From the NCBI RefSeq assembly GCF_903772925.1, contig NZ_LR812090.1, positions 3,370,599 through 3,434,598 of the forward strand: 64,000 nt of DNA. Reading direction: 5' to 3'. Positions within the stretch are counted from its first letter, which is position 1; every line of letters begins with the position of its first letter. Both the position numbers and the translations under genes were made by a program. The notes below the pieces were generated by a model. The model was not told the origin of the DNA. It did not search any database and worked only from the letters and a program-made list of their open reading frames with translations. Below, in pieces: positions 1 to 9,059 of the stretch. Source of the stretch: Alteromonas macleodii (lineage in GTDB: Bacteria > Pseudomonadota > Gammaproteobacteria > Enterobacterales > Alteromonadaceae).

Positions 1-384
1 GGGCTTACCGTTGTGAGCACCTACACAGGCAGCATGTAAATCACTTAGTATATGAAGCGAGTGAAAGGGGTGCGCCCAGGTTTCAAAGCGAGCTTTTGCG
101 GTACTGATATTCGCGCCTGCAAGCCCAGCTGCTACTACACACTGTGATAGCGTTATAGGTGTTAGTCGGGCCTCGCTATTTTGTGAAGCCAATGAGGTGT
201 TAGCAGATTCTATAGCCTTTTCTACCCCATCCAATATAGAGGTTTTAGCAAGTTCTGCGTCTCGCATTATATTAGCCGGGCCGCTAATGCCCTCACCTAT
301 CTGCGTGCCGTTCTTGTCTTGTAAAATAACTCTGCATTTGGTGCCGCCGCCGTCTATGCCAATAAAATACAGATCAGAGTTCAT
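1..384 (-). CDS. BadF/BadG/BcrA/BcrD-type sugar kinase (N-acetylglucosamine kinase-like), 5' part
   Basis: The gene runs off the left edge; 128 codons are visible, starting at the ATG complementary to 382-384. The N-terminus reads MNSDLYFIGIDGGGTKCRV, the glycine-rich phosphate-1 loop (GIDGGGTK) of the ASKHA fold used by BadF/BadG-type ATPases and eukaryotic-type GlcNAc kinases. A second match is VVAAGLAGANISTA near residue 85, followed by LSDLHAACVGAH near residue 114, the usual location of the ASKHA catalytic aspartate. The family phosphorylates amino sugars such as GlcNAc or glucosamine in the cytoplasm. The substrate cannot be fixed from this fragment. It is divergent from the LysR gene at 639, with 254 bases between them, so that regulator could control it (inference). 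Confidence 0.8.
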   Translation of the reverse strand, partial: MNSDLYFIGIDGGGTKCRVILQDKNGTQIGEGISGPANIMRDAELAKTSILDGVEKAIESANTSLASQNSEARLTPITLSQCVVAAGLAGANISTAKARFETWAHPFHSLHILSDLHAACVGAHNGKP

Positions 385-638
385 TTACGTTCTCGCAGAT
401 TAAATAAGTGGTTAATTTAACTCGCCAATTTAAATGCTCAGATTTAATAATTCCATTAACTAACTATCGAAAGCAGGTAAAAAGTAGAGTGCGTGATATT
501 ACCGTAAAGTACTGATTACCCGAAGCGTAAAATTACTGAAGTGAATTCAGGCTAGGTTGGTTAAACATACGGGCTTTCGCTCGTTTTCATTTGCAAATAT
601 AATCATGGCAAGCACATACATTAGAAATACTGATAAAT

Positions 639-1487
639 ATGAAGCAGCTTTCTTTAGACACGCTACGCACCTTTGTAAGCGTTATTGAGCTTGGTGGCTA
701 TGCAAAGGCAGGCGACTTTTTGGGTCGCTCTCAACCTGCTATTAGTTTGCAAATCAAAAAGCTTGAATCGCAGCTAGACCGAAAGTTGTTCACCAAGGTA
801 GGTCAACGTCATGTGCCTAGCGCTGATGGCAACTGGCTTTACCCAAAAGCGAAAGAGCTGTTAGAGCTTAACGACAATATTTTTAGAAGCCTTACTCCTG
901 CGCCACTAAGCGGTAGATTACGCTTGGGCATTCCCAACGAATTTGCTTCTACCTTGTTGCCAGGCTTAATTGGTGAGTTTTCGAAGCGTTACCCAGATGT
1001 ATCGTTAGAAGTAACGTCGGCGCTAAGTCGCGATCTACTTCACCCGTCTCAGCGAGATCACTTCGATTTAATATTAGCCCTGGTGAACCCAGATGAACAA
1101 ACCGAGGGCGAAGTAGTAATAGAAGACGATGTGGTGTGGGTAGGTGATACCTCTCACCCGTTGGTAGGAAATAATATCCCATTAGTGCTAGCGCCAGATG
1201 GCTGTATGTACAGAAGCCGAGTAATTGAACAGCTTAAGCAGCAAACCTTCGCCTGGAAAATTAGCTACACCAATGCCGATTTGGGCGGGCTTGTGGCTGC
1301 TATTCAACAAGGCCTTGGCGTGACTGCATTGGCGAAGTCGAGCTTACCGGCCAATTTAGCAGTACTGAACCACCCGCACCTGCCTAAGTTAGGAAAGGTC
1401 AATATTTGCCTATTTAACCAAGACACCCAACACCCAGTTATCAGCAAAACACTCGCCGAATTTTTTAAAGTACGCCTAACGCAATAA
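639..1487 (+). CDS. LysR-family transcriptional regulator
   Basis: A 282-residue protein of normal LysR length. Residues about 5-64 form the winged helix-turn-helix (TLRTFVSVIELGGYAKAGD, then GRSQPAISLQIKKLE), and the rest is a periplasmic-binding-protein-like effector domain beginning near GRLRLGIPNEFA. The effector domain has the family's usual ending GLGVTALAKSSLP. No strong Shine-Dalgarno sequence precedes the ATG. It is transcribed away from the sugar kinase at 384, so local control of that gene is the natural guess. The effector and the regulon are unknown. It ends 55 bases before the convergent DHH gene, with a GC-rich hairpin in between. Confidence 0.88.
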   Translation: MKQLSLDTLRTFVSVIELGGYAKAGDFLGRSQPAISLQIKKLESQLDRKLFTKVGQRHVPSADGNWLYPKAKELLELNDNIFRSLTPAPLSGRLRLGIPNEFASTLLPGLIGEFSKRYPDVSLEVTSALSRDLLHPSQRDHFDLILALVNPDEQTEGEVVIEDDVVWVGDTSHPLVGNNIPLVLAPDGCMYRSRVIEQLKQQTFAWKISYTNADLGGLVAAIQQGLGVTALAKSSLPANLAVLNHPHLPKLGKVNICLFNQDTQHPVISKTLAEFFKVRLTQ

Positions 1488-1491
1488 GAAC

Positions 1492-1524
1492 TGGGGGGGG
1501 CAGAGTACTTTTTCTGCCCCCCCA
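1492..1524. terminator. GC-rich hairpin between convergent genes, probable bidirectional terminator
   Basis: A run of eight G (1493-1500) followed by CAGA pairs with TCTG followed by seven C (1513-1523), giving a stem of about 12 bp with an 8-base loop containing a T-run. It sits 5 bases after the LysR stop and 19 bases from the stop of the convergent DHH gene. There is no clean U-tract after the stem on either strand, so it is an atypical terminator. Confidence 0.5.
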
Positions 1525-1542
1525 TCCTTATGCTAATTAGTG

Positions 1543-2475
1543 TTAACCGTCACTTGTAATTGTGTCGATAAGCTCAGCAAGCACAGTTTCTGCTTTACTG
1601 GTTTCAACTTGGCAGGTACCCGCATTCATGTGACCGCCGCCACCATATTTCAAACACAGCTCACCCACATTAGTGTTAGAGCTACGATTAGTAATGGACT
1701 TACCTATCGCAAACACCACATTCTGCTTTTTAAGCCCCCACATTTTGTGGATAGAAATGTTGCAGTCTGGGTACATGGCGTAAATAACGAAGCGGTTCGT
1801 GGCGTAAATGGTCTCTTCTTCAGTTAAATCGAGTACCACAAGGTTATCGTGTACGGTCGAGCACTTAGCTATCTGTGCCTTCGCCATTTCATTGTGCTCG
1901 TGATACAAACTTACTCGCTCAGCCACATCTTCCATTTGCAGTATTTCTTCAATACTGTGGTCTTTACACGCATCTATCAGCTTCATCATTAGCTGGTAGT
2001 TAGAGATTTTAAACTCTCTAAAACGGCCAAGCCCAGTACGCGCGTCCATAATGAAATTCATAAGCACCCAGTCGGTAGGCTCTAAAATTTCTTCTTTTGA
2101 AAACTGCGCTGAGTCGCCTTTATCTACCGCGTCCATCATATCTACTGAGATATTTGGGAATTTCTCGGCTCCGCCATAATAGTCATACACTACTCGAGCA
2201 GCTGACGGTGCTTCTGCATCGATAATATGATTCTCGATATTGCTAGCATTTCGCACGGTTTCACTAAGGTGATGATCAAAGGCTAAATGGCAGCCTTCAA
2301 CGTAAGGCAAGTTAGTTGTAATGTCGTTCTCAGTGATGTCTATTTTGCCATCCTGCATGTCCTTAGGATGCACAAATAAAATATCATCAATCATATCTAA
2401 GTCTTTCAGTAAGACTGCGCATACTAGCCCGTCAAAATCACTTCGGGTAACTAATCTAAACTTTCGTTCTGACAT
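1543..2475 (-). CDS. DHH-family phosphoesterase
   Basis: About 310 residues. The DHH superfamily motifs are in order: TRSDFDGLVCA (motif I, D13-F-D-G), the DHH signature in AFDHHLSE near residues 67-69, a further acidic motif at VDKGDSA, and the C-terminal DHHA1 signature GGGGHMNAG near residue 280. Family members hydrolyse phosphodiesters or phosphoanhydrides with two Mn ions (NrnA-type nanoRNases, exopolyphosphatases, RecJ). This one is close to the short exopolyphosphatase/nanoRNase-like group, and which substrate it uses is not evident. The ATG at 2475 is preferred; an in-frame GTG lies directly upstream at 2478, and an AGGA sequence precedes both. It is monocistronic or first in a loose minus-strand series. 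Confidence 0.8.
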   Translation of the reverse strand: MSERKFRLVTRSDFDGLVCAVLLKDLDMIDDILFVHPKDMQDGKIDITENDITTNLPYVEGCHLAFDHHLSETVRNASNIENHIIDAEAPSAARVVYDYYGGAEKFPNISVDMMDAVDKGDSAQFSKEEILEPTDWVLMNFIMDARTGLGRFREFKISNYQLMMKLIDACKDHSIEEILQMEDVAERVSLYHEHNEMAKAQIAKCSTVHDNLVVLDLTEEETIYATNRFVIYAMYPDCNISIHKMWGLKKQNVVFAIGKSITNRSSNTNVGELCLKYGGGGHMNAGTCQVETSKAETVLAELIDTITSDG

Positions 2476-2640
2476 CACGTGTTTCCTTTATTAACGATTA
2501 TCAAGTAAGTGTAACAGCTAGTAAAAATTTTGAGAGATTACCTATACAGAATTTAATCACTTAATAGATAAACTCGACGAAAGTATATATAACAGTTTGA
2601 TTACTCAGATGTTTACTTACTTCACTATTGTTAAAGGCAA

Positions 2641-3684
2641 TTAGAAGATAAGCGACTGACCTTGTGTGGCTAGTATAAAATTAAAGCCTAATTTATTAGC
2701 CTGCTTTAGCTCTTTTGATATAACAGAGCGTGGGTTTTCTCCTGCTTTTAAACTGTATTTGATGTGGCTTATCACGATGTTTATGTCTGAAACCTGACTT
2801 TTATCTTCGACTAGTTCGTAAAAGCGAGTCAGCTCTTGTATTAACCACTTAGGCGTAAGGTGTCCGAATAACAAATTGTCAGGGCGACTGTTATCAAACG
2901 ACACCTCAATAACCATACCTCTTAAAGTCTTCTTTCGCATTTGCTGTGCTAGATAGCGCCATATTACGCCCAGCTTGCCTTCTTTCTCGACATCGTCCGG
3001 GCCAGTATCACCGAAATAAACAAACATATCGTTGTCACTTTCAATAACGAAAGCCGTCGATTCTAAGGGGTGACTTAAACTAAAAGGCGTTACCGTTAAA
3101 TTGGTGCCTTCAATAGCAGTGGTATGTTGCGGAGCCAAGTCGACAACATCGTATTTATTTAGCTTTGGCTCCATTCCTCGATTGGTAAAGTTTGCCCATG
3201 CCTGCCAATTGAAATAGGTCGCCCCCATGATGTCGTTTACTGACTTTAGGGCATAGATGGGTTTATTGTTGTCATCTGGTGAAGCTATGAGTAACCCGGC
3301 TACATGATCTAGGTGACCATGGCTAATGAGGTATGCAGCAACGTGGTTATGCAGTACATTGCCGTTGGCTCGCAGGTTATCGTCGGGCTTGCTTTTTAAA
3401 CTATCAAAAGCCCCTTCTTTCAACGCAACATCAATACCATTAACTATGCTTCCTGCGTCTAAAGCAACGTAGCGTTCCTCTTCTAAACTTCGCAGTAGAA
3501 ATGCGCTCAAATTGCCGTCTTTAATACCACCAGTATCGCCTAATGTAATAAGTTGAAATGCAGGCTCTACGCTGCTTTCACTTGCTTTAATGGCAGTGTT
3601 ATATTCCGTTGCACTGTCATTCGTTGAAATTGTGCTGCAAGCGCTTATCGCTGAGACAATCAAAAAACCAAATATATATTTCAA
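2641..3684 (-). CDS. cpdP: Class II 3',5'-cyclic-nucleotide phosphodiesterase, predicted lipoprotein
   Basis: A 347-residue protein with a lipoprotein signal (MKYIFGFLIVSAISAC, lipobox Cys at about residue 16), so it is probably anchored in the periplasm. Residues 121-129 read SHGHLDHVA, the metal-binding signature of PDE1/CpdP-type class II phosphodiesterases, a metallo-beta-lactamase-like fold that hydrolyses cAMP or cGMP. Downstream motifs YFGDTGPDD and FGHLTPKWL also fit. The only in-frame start is a TTG at 3684 with no well-spaced ribosome site. A much better start (GGAG then ATG at 3692) lies one base out of frame at a T-run (see findings). Neighbours do not explain its role. The symbol is by family resemblance. 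Confidence 0.78.
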   Translation of the reverse strand: MKYIFGFLIVSAISACSTISTNDSATEYNTAIKASESSVEPAFQLITLGDTGGIKDGNLSAFLLRSLEEERYVALDAGSIVNGIDVALKEGAFDSLKSKPDDNLRANGNVLHNHVAAYLISHGHLDHVAGLLIASPDDNNKPIYALKSVNDIMGATYFNWQAWANFTNRGMEPKLNKYDVVDLAPQHTTAIEGTNLTVTPFSLSHPLESTAFVIESDNDMFVYFGDTGPDDVEKEGKLGVIWRYLAQQMRKKTLRGMVIEVSFDNSRPDNLLFGHLTPKWLIQELTRFYELVEDKSQVSDINIVISHIKYSLKAGENPRSVISKELKQANKLGFNFILATQGQSLIF

Positions 3685-3763
3685 AACTTCATTATCTCCA
3701 CACAGAATGTCTGTTTTTTGGGCCTTTGAAAGCTGAGCGAAAAAAAGGATAAATCACAGAAAA

Positions 3764-4639
3764 TCAAGCCCACATCACCATAATAGCGGCAGCGCCGATT
3801 AAGAGCAGCCCAATAATTTCGCGTTTTGTAACAGCGTTTTTTAGCCAGAAATGTGAGAGTACTAAAGTGAGTAAAACCTCTAGTTGCCCAAGCGTTTTCA
3901 CTAGCGCCACATGTTGTAGCGCCATTGCGGTAAACCAGCATATAGAGCCTAAACAGCTTACTGTACTTATAGCTAGCACCTGCTTTTTAGCGCTCACTAG
4001 TTGCTTAAACACGAAGGGTTTGGTTAGCGCAATATAGCCACTTAAAGCTACCGCCTGAACGCATAGCACCCATAATAGAACCCAAGCTGCGGCTACTGTA
4101 TGCTGAATGTTGAGCATATGGATAGCCTCGCGCACTAGCAATGACGTGAGAGCAAAACAGGTACCGCAAGCTAGACCGATAACCATGGTTTTCAAACTAA
4201 TGCCTTGAAGCCTGTTACCACTGCTTAATACAAATACAGCGACACCGCCTATGACTATTCCTATCCAACCAAGGGGCGTTAAGTAACTGCCAAAAAAGAG
4301 CATGCCTACCACACCCGCCACTAAAGCTTCACTTTTTGCCAAGCCTGCTCCAATAGCGAAGTTCTTTTGCTTAAACAAAATCACCATTAAAGAAGTGGCC
4401 GCTATTTGAAGCAGTGAAGCACACAAGATCACTGTGATAAATGAGCCCGTAAATTGCGGCAGCTGGCTGGCACTACTGCTATAGAGCATAAGCAAATAAA
4501 CAAGGGCTATGGGCGGGGCCAAGATAAAGCGTGATAACGTAACACCAGAGGTATTAACGGCACTACTTAATTTGCTTTGCAGCGCATTACGCACGGTTTG
4601 CATGATTACCGCGCCCAATGTGAATAAGACCCAACTCAT
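3764..4639 (-). CDS. EamA/DMT-family transporter
   Basis: A 291-residue, very hydrophobic protein with about ten predicted membrane segments arranged as two EamA repeats (roughly residues 1-138 and 150-291). The second repeat ends in LEVLLTLVLSHFWLKNAVTKRE followed by a final glycine/alanine-rich helix, the typical DMT ending. Such proteins export or import small metabolites (amino acids, nucleosides) through the inner membrane. The substrate cannot be deduced. It begins 51 bases after the M28 peptidase stop and may share its transcript, which would pair peptide hydrolysis with transport (inference). Confidence 0.82.
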   Translation of the reverse strand: MSWVLFTLGAVIMQTVRNALQSKLSSAVNTSGVTLSRFILAPPIALVYLLMLYSSSASQLPQFTGSFITVILCASLLQIAATSLMVILFKQKNFAIGAGLAKSEALVAGVVGMLFFGSYLTPLGWIGIVIGGVAVFVLSSGNRLQGISLKTMVIGLACGTCFALTSLLVREAIHMLNIQHTVAAAWVLLWVLCVQAVALSGYIALTKPFVFKQLVSAKKQVLAISTVSCLGSICWFTAMALQHVALVKTLGQLEVLLTLVLSHFWLKNAVTKREIIGLLLIGAAAIMVMWA

Positions 4640-4690
4640 TAGCGTCGCTTTACCTTTAAAGTCATTTTACTAGCTGCCGTTTAAGCGTTT

Positions 4691-6400
4691 TTATTTGGTA
4701 GTGGTTTCGCTTCTAGATAACGCCTGTAGACGCTTTGCTTTGAAGTCACTTTCGCGCTTCCAATAAGGCCATATATCACCTTGAGCATAATGAGTAAGCA
4801 TGGTCCCAATAAGAGATAGGTCTTGTTTTACGCCACCTAAGGTCCAGCTTGGAAGATAGTCATCATCGGCTTTATGGTAGCGCTTGGCGATAAAACTTGG
4901 GTCGGTATCGCCTAAGCTCATAAACAAAATAGAGGGCACGCCCTGTTTTGCGAGTGCGAAATGATCAGAGCGGAAGAACAGGCCATTTTGAGGGCGCGGG
5001 TCCATCTTAACGGTTCGCCCCTGTAGCGCTGCTGCCGTCGCTAAATCATCTTCAATAGATAAATAGCCTTCGCCATACTGCAAGATATAATCAACATCAT
5101 CGTTTACATTCATGCCGTCGATATTTAAAAACGCTACCATGTTCTTAGTAGGTACAGGTGGGTTATTTGCAAAATAATCAGCGCCCAACAGCCCTGTTTC
5201 CTCTGCGGTAAACGCGCTAAACATTAGCGTACGCGAAAAGCCTTCTTTGTTCTTTGAAAGCGCATCTGCCAGCGTTAGCACTCCCGCTGTGCCAGACGCA
5301 TTATCTACCGCACCATTGTAAATAGTAGTCTTGCCGTTCTTCTCTACTTTACCAAGGTGGTCCCAATGAGCGTGCAGCATTACCCACTCTTCTGGCTTTG
5401 AGGTGCCTTCTAAAATACCGGCAACATTCTGCGATTCAGCATGCTCAATAGCATTGTCGAACTTCAGAAATGCTGAGGTGTCTAAGGAGATAGGTATAAA
5501 GCCAGGCTTGGATGCTTTTCTTTTAAGCTCGCCGTAATCTAAGCCTGCTTTTTCAAAAAGCTCCCTGGCAGCGTTAAGATGAAGCCACCCCATTACGCCT
5601 ACTTGTGACGCATTATTGTTGTCATCGACTAGGCTAAACTTAGTATTAGAATTTGAGTTTTCAACAACGCCCCAGCCGTAGCCAGCAGGCATGGTTTCGT
5701 GAACAATGAAAACAGCTTCTGCGCCTTGCCTAGCGGCTTCTTCGTATTTGTAAGTCCAACGACCATAATAGGTCATGGCATTGCCTTGAAACAAATTTGG
5801 ATCTTTAGAAGCAAAACCTGGGTCGTTTACCAGCATCACGACCGTTTTACCTTTTACATCAAGGCCGGCGTAATCATTCCAGTTATACTCGGGCGCATTT
5901 ATACCGTACCCCACAAAAATCAAATCACTATCAGTGAGTGAGTATTCACTTACTATACGTTGTGTTCGTGCAGTAAACTCATTTCCCGCTTCAAAAGAAA
6001 GGTCGCCAATGTTTAATGAACTCATATTGCTAGGTGTAATTTTCGCGAGCGGCACAGCTTGCGTATAGCTGTCACCAAAAGCTGGTTTTAGCCCTAATTT
6101 TTTATACTCTGATACCAAGTATTCTACGGTTTTCTTCTCGCCTTTTGATAACGGCCCTCGCCCTTCGAACTCATCACTTGCTAGTGTTTTTACATGCTCA
6201 CGATAAACATCTAAATCGATAGAAGCGTTATTCAGTGACATCTCTACGTTTTTTGCTTTAGCCGACGAAGGCTCAACCGAGGTCAAACTGGAAGTAGTGA
6301 CGTCAGCATTCGCCGAACCAGTAAGTAAAGTAGAAATAAGTAGAGACGCTGCGCATGCAAAGGAAAAGGCGCGATAAGGTTTGCACAAGAAAGTAAACAT
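4691..6400 (-). CDS. M28-family zinc aminopeptidase with PA domain, exported
   Basis: 569 residues with an N-terminal signal peptide (hydrophobic stretch AFSFACAASLLISTLLTG, cleavage near SANA-D). A protease-associated (PA) insert occupies about residues 150-270. The M28 catalytic domain follows with all five zinc-ligand motifs visible in order: LHAHWDHLG, GAVDNASG, FTAEETGLLG, LNIDGMN and RSDHFALA. The product is probably a periplasmic or secreted co-catalytic di-zinc exopeptidase that releases N-terminal residues from peptides, as expected of a marine heterotroph. A terminator hairpin for the upstream ubi genes ends only about 17 bases before the ATG, leaving little room for a separate promoter (see findings). 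Confidence 0.9.
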   Translation of the reverse strand: MFTFLCKPYRAFSFACAASLLISTLLTGSANADVTTSSLTSVEPSSAKAKNVEMSLNNASIDLDVYREHVKTLASDEFEGRGPLSKGEKKTVEYLVSEYKKLGLKPAFGDSYTQAVPLAKITPSNMSSLNIGDLSFEAGNEFTARTQRIVSEYSLTDSDLIFVGYGINAPEYNWNDYAGLDVKGKTVVMLVNDPGFASKDPNLFQGNAMTYYGRWTYKYEEAARQGAEAVFIVHETMPAGYGWGVVENSNSNTKFSLVDDNNNASQVGVMGWLHLNAARELFEKAGLDYGELKRKASKPGFIPISLDTSAFLKFDNAIEHAESQNVAGILEGTSKPEEWVMLHAHWDHLGKVEKNGKTTIYNGAVDNASGTAGVLTLADALSKNKEGFSRTLMFSAFTAEETGLLGADYFANNPPVPTKNMVAFLNIDGMNVNDDVDYILQYGEGYLSIEDDLATAAALQGRTVKMDPRPQNGLFFRSDHFALAKQGVPSILFMSLGDTDPSFIAKRYHKADDDYLPSWTLGGVKQDLSLIGTMLTHYAQGDIWPYWKRESDFKAKRLQALSRSETTTK

Positions 6401-6417
6401 AAGCCATTGGTAGAAAT

Positions 6418-6444
6418 AAAAAAGGATACCGAAGAGTATCCTTT
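6418..6444 (-). terminator. Rho-independent terminator of the pepP-ubiH-ubiI transcript
   Basis: AAAGGATAC (6421-6429) pairs perfectly with GTATCCTTT (6436-6444) around a 6-base loop. On the minus strand it is followed by a T-rich run. It lies 40 bases after the ubiI stop. Confidence 0.75.
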
Positions 6445-6484
6445 ACCGCTGACTATCTCAATGCCAAGAACGCAAGAATGGGGT

Positions 6485-7657
6485 TTAAAGACCCATGGCG
6501 TGGCTGACGAAAGCGTTTTTGATAGTTGTGAGTTTGTCGGTGGCTGAAAGCCCTATGCCGCGTACTAGTTTTTTGAGGGGGTCGTTGCCGTCGAATAAGA
6601 ATTTGAAGCCATCCATTGCTGCTATCATTTTCGTGGCTTCTGTTTTACGGCTTCGCTCGTAGCTGCGCAGGTGCTTATATAAACCTATGTCTTTACCGGC
6701 AGCACTCAGGCTACTTAGTGATTCAGCCAGCGCTAGTGCGTCTTGCATTCCCAGATTTGCTCCTTGCCCAGCTAGCGGGTGAATAGTATGCGCTGCATCG
6801 CCCACCAGCACTACCCCATCTTTGGCCCATTGCCTTGCATAGCGCATGGTTAATGGAAACGTGGTACGCTCGGTTTCAAGCGCTATAGTGCCTAGAACAC
6901 TATTACTTGCGGCAGTTAAAGCGTGACAAAAAGCGTCGTCATCCAGTGCCATTAGCGCGCTTGCTTGCTCCGGCGTTTGCGACCACACAATTGAACAGAC
7001 ATTCGGTTCGGCCATTGGAAGTAACGCAAGTGGGCCAGTTGGCGTAAACGCTTGGCGTGCCACATTGTTGTGTGGCTCGTCGGTTTTGATATTAGCGACT
7101 ATGGCCGTATGCTCATAATCTTTAAAGGTAATCGGCAGGCCAGCCTGCTTTCTTACAAAAGAGTTAGCGCCGTCTGCGCCAACAAGCAATCTGCAACTTA
7201 GCACGTCATCGTTGTCTAGCATCAGCATGGTTTGATTAGGGCCAGCAAGTACCCTTTGAATACCCGCAGTAATCAACTCTACATTAGGCTGCGATTCCAC
7301 AGCTTTAGACAGTGCATTCACTAAGGCTTGGTTCTCTACAATCATGCCCAGTGTATCGCTACCCATTTCGTCACATGAAAAATGTATATCACCAAAACTG
7401 TCTTTGTCCCACACATGCATAGCGGTGTACGGGTTGGCGCGGTCTTGCTGCAAATGAGGCCACACCCCAAACTGTTGCAGCGCTTTAATATTAGCCTGAT
7501 TGATTGCGCTAACACGCGCCGTTGGCTTATCTGCAAGCACCTGATAACAAGGCGTCTTATCAATAACCGCTATATTTAGTTCACTGTCTTTTAACGCTGC
7601 GGCTAGGGTTAACCCTACAATTCCACCGCCCACTATTGCTATATCAACATGCTGCAT
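6485..7657 (-). CDS. ubiI: FAD-dependent ubiquinone-biosynthesis hydroxylase, UbiI/VisC type
   Basis: 390 residues of the UbiH/UbiI/UbiF/COQ6 family. The N-terminus holds the dinucleotide-binding motif IVGGGIVGLTLAAAL, the middle has LVGADGANSFVRK (DG motif), and residues near 285 read LVGDAAHTIHPLAGQGANLG, the FAD-ribityl GD motif with the family's HPLAGQG signature. It would hydroxylate the prenylphenol ring at C5 during aerobic ubiquinone synthesis, in the soluble Ubi complex. Position downstream of ubiH, as in the E. coli pepP-ubiH-visC order, supports ubiI. It overlaps ubiH by 14 bases, implying coupled translation. Assignment to ubiI rather than ubiF rests on synteny. Confidence 0.85.
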   Translation of the reverse strand: MQHVDIAIVGGGIVGLTLAAALKDSELNIAVIDKTPCYQVLADKPTARVSAINQANIKALQQFGVWPHLQQDRANPYTAMHVWDKDSFGDIHFSCDEMGSDTLGMIVENQALVNALSKAVESQPNVELITAGIQRVLAGPNQTMLMLDNDDVLSCRLLVGADGANSFVRKQAGLPITFKDYEHTAIVANIKTDEPHNNVARQAFTPTGPLALLPMAEPNVCSIVWSQTPEQASALMALDDDAFCHALTAASNSVLGTIALETERTTFPLTMRYARQWAKDGVVLVGDAAHTIHPLAGQGANLGMQDALALAESLSSLSAAGKDIGLYKHLRSYERSRKTEATKMIAAMDGFKFLFDGNDPLKKLVRGIGLSATDKLTTIKNAFVSHAMGL

Positions 7658-9014
7658 TGTTATCTCTATTTCCGTGTGGTGTTACGCCATAACCTGTTGT
7701 GTGCTTTACGAAGGTTTTCTTCGCTTGCGGCATCATACTTAATGCAAGTAAGGAAACGTTTCGGCCTATGACGGTAGGAAAATACTGGTTGGAGAAAGTT
7801 CGCACTAGGGTATCGGTAAGCGCAATCGTGTTGTCTCGGTCTTTCTTACGCTGGTTCGCATAGCCCTGAACGATATTAAATGCCCCAGCGTCAAAGTGGT
7901 CAGCACCACCTTTCGCTTGTGTTTCTTGATTGCTGCCTTGCTTCGAAATTGGCGACATAGAGAGCAGAGATACAGCACTTTTCAGTACAGAAACGAGTGC
8001 ACTCAAATCGCGTAAGCCCAAGTTGAACCCCTGCCCCGCTATAGGATGTAGCGCTTGCGCAGCGTTCCCCACCACTACCGTTCGGTGGCTGGTAACTTGC
8101 TGGGCTTTAGTAAGTGCCAATGGATAGCTAGCCGTATTACTCACTCTTAATATTTTGCCCTGACGATAACCGAAAGCTTGTTGAAGCACGTTAACAAACG
8201 ACGCTTTATCCATTTCCATAAGTGCTTTAGCGGCTTGTGTTTCCAACGTCCATACCACTGAAAAACCATTGCCATTTGCTTTTACGCCGTTAATTTCACT
8301 ATCAAAGGGTAGAAAAGCAAGGGGGCCAGAATCAGTAAAGCGTTCGTACGCTTTGTTTTCATGAGGCATTTGCGTATGCACGTTAAATACGATGGCGGTT
8401 TGGTGATAATCACTGACTGTTTTGGCAATACCCACACGCTCGGCTAAACCTGAACGCCCACCATCTGCAAGTATCAGTAGCTTAGTGGTTATCACATCCC
8501 CGCTATCTAGCAACACGTCTACATTGTCACGGTGCTGCTCAACACCGGTCACTTTTGCTGGCGCTATATGTTGATACGCAGTACTCGCATTTGCAGCAAG
8601 GCGCGTTAGCGCGCTTAAACTTACCACCTGGCCAAACGCGTCGATGTGATAATCTTGGCTATGCAGAATTAAAAGGCCGAGGTGGCCCTTATCACTCACT
8701 TCTATCTGCTTTATTTTAGGAGGCAGTTCGCCGTTGTGCTGCTTGGCTAAGTCGTCAAGGCTTAAACCAACCTCAGCTAGTTCGTTAACCGTACGTCTTG
8801 CTAACGCAATAACTCGTTTATCGGTAAACGGGTTGAAATCATTGTGAGAGGGTGCCGTTTCTTTTGGGTCTGCAGCATCAATAAGTGCAACACTTAATCC
8901 GCATTTTTTACCTTCGGGCGTTTCAATAGAAATGTTTTCACCAAGCGCTTTAGCAAGCACGGTTCCTACAATCCCACCACCGATAATAACTACATCAACC
9001 GCTGCCGATTCCAC
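7644..9014 (-). CDS. ubiH: 2-octaprenyl-6-methoxyphenol hydroxylase UbiH
   Basis: 456 residues, same flavoprotein family as the next gene. Motifs: VVIIGGGIVGTVLAKAL at the N-terminus, LILADGGRSGLAERVG (DG motif), and VVGNAAQALHPIAGQGFNLG near residue 320. The protein is about 60 residues longer than E. coli UbiH. The extra length includes a hydrophilic insert after the HPIAGQG helix (SPISKQGSNQETQAKGG), directly before a region that normally packs on the substrate channel. The GN in VVGNAAQ replaces the usual GD, as seen in true UbiH proteins. It performs the C1 hydroxylation step of ubiquinone synthesis. It follows pepP by 45 bases and overlaps ubiI. Confidence 0.86.
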   Translation of the reverse strand: MESAAVDVVIIGGGIVGTVLAKALGENISIETPEGKKCGLSVALIDAADPKETAPSHNDFNPFTDKRVIALARRTVNELAEVGLSLDDLAKQHNGELPPKIKQIEVSDKGHLGLLILHSQDYHIDAFGQVVSLSALTRLAANASTAYQHIAPAKVTGVEQHRDNVDVLLDSGDVITTKLLILADGGRSGLAERVGIAKTVSDYHQTAIVFNVHTQMPHENKAYERFTDSGPLAFLPFDSEINGVKANGNGFSVVWTLETQAAKALMEMDKASFVNVLQQAFGYRQGKILRVSNTASYPLALTKAQQVTSHRTVVVGNAAQALHPIAGQGFNLGLRDLSALVSVLKSAVSLLSMSPISKQGSNQETQAKGGADHFDAGAFNIVQGYANQRKKDRDNTIALTDTLVRTFSNQYFPTVIGRNVSLLALSMMPQAKKTFVKHTTGYGVTPHGNRDNNAAC

Positions 9015-9059
9015 TATATTTGTCTTCCCGTCGCTCTAGCTTTAGCGCTTTTTATTGTT

